A stretch of DNA of 64,000 nucleotides, from contig OW799236.1 of assembly GCA_941918925.1 (NCBI GenBank), forward strand, positions 63,512,685 to 63,576,684. The letters are read 5' to 3'. The notes under the pieces are model-generated. The model saw only the letters and a list, made by a program, of their open reading frames with translations, did no database searches and was not told where the DNA came from. Positions 63,774-64,000 of the stretch are shown one piece after another. Each line of letters opens with the position of its first letter. The stretch's first letter is position 1. This DNA is from Phyto melanocephala. Its lineage: Eukaryota; Arthropoda; Insecta; Diptera; Rhinophoridae. Position numbers and translations under genes: made by a program.

Positions 63774-64000
63774 TTTATACCCTTCACCTGTGGTGCACAA
63801 GGGTATATATAGCTTTGTCATTTCGTTTGTAATTTCTACAATTTTCATTTCCGACCCCATAAAGTATATATTTTCTGAAAGCTTATGAGTAGAGGAGTCG
63901 ATTAAGCCCTGACCGTCTGTCCGTGTGTTGGTTGAAATCAACTTTTAGAAGCAACTATATGTTCCTTAGATATGTGTATAATATCAATCTCTTGGAAATA
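63774..64000 (+). mobile_element. HINE-A 5' part, runs off the window
   Basis: TTTATACCCTTCACCTGTGG, GGGTATATATAGCTTTGTC, CCGTCTGTCCGTGTGTTGG and the GATATGTGTATAATATCAA block, cut by the window end. Confidence 0.9.

Noticed and set aside
1..64000. CRISPR-like spaced repeats
   Set aside because: The recurring blocks are dispersed eukaryotic transposons with variable spacing, not short repeats with regular spacers.

Overview
The window looks like a piece of a large, AT-rich, repeat-laden genome of a higher (schizophoran or calyptrate-type) fly. The evidence is the many interspersed elements built like Drosophila DINE-1/HINE Helentrons, an R1-clade retrotransposon, fly-type spliceosomal introns with GTAAGT-like donors, and TATGTATGTA-type simple repeats. 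Species cannot be told from the sequence alone.

One host gene can be supported. It is on the + strand and encodes a largely coiled-coil protein. Its first visible coding exon lies at about 15353-16186 (Ser/Thr/Gln-rich, with a poly-Gln run). After an intron of about 26.7 kb, ten further exons follow at 42929-43264, 43350-43385, 43572-43751, 43935-44042, 44098-44274, 44354-44588, 44662-44750, 48058-48204, 48270-48338 and 48416-48592 (stop). All junctions are phase-compatible (phase 0 except one phase-1 join). Counting from the in-frame ATG at 15383, the model gives 785 residues. I do not recognise the orthologue. A non-coding first exon may lie at about 6.1-6.66 kb. A short Cys-ended reading frame on the minus strand (42278-42541) is the only other candidate coding sequence.

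Nearly everything else is mobile DNA. From 0.2 to 3.8 kb there is a 5'-truncated R1-clade non-LTR retrotransposon flanked on both sides by GATA microsatellite. A Penelope-like GIY-YIG fragment abuts it and is split by a P-element-like MITE. From 4 to 15 kb there are HINEs, old hAT ends and an RNase H remnant. The large intron (16.2-42.9 kb) is a stack of nested transposons. One hAT-type element (21176-28409, perfect 8-bp duplication) contains a TIR element, which contains a Helentron, which contains another hAT, which contains further Helentron and hAT-like sequence; part of the stack is then tandemly duplicated by 775 bp. A second stack (30354-35866) holds a hAT with BED-finger remnants that was itself hit by a Tc1-type DD34E transposon. 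From 48.6 to 64 kb there are more HINEs, a hAT carrying a C-terminal dimerisation-domain remnant, several MITEs and a decayed RNase H retroelement.

Three Helentron-like families (called here HINE-A, HINE-B and HINE-C) account for more than 25 insertions. They share a 3' hairpin followed by an ACTTGTTTT end, and matched subterminal inverted repeats. All transposase and reverse-transcriptase reading frames seen are broken. No tRNA, rRNA, CRISPR array or viral gene was found.
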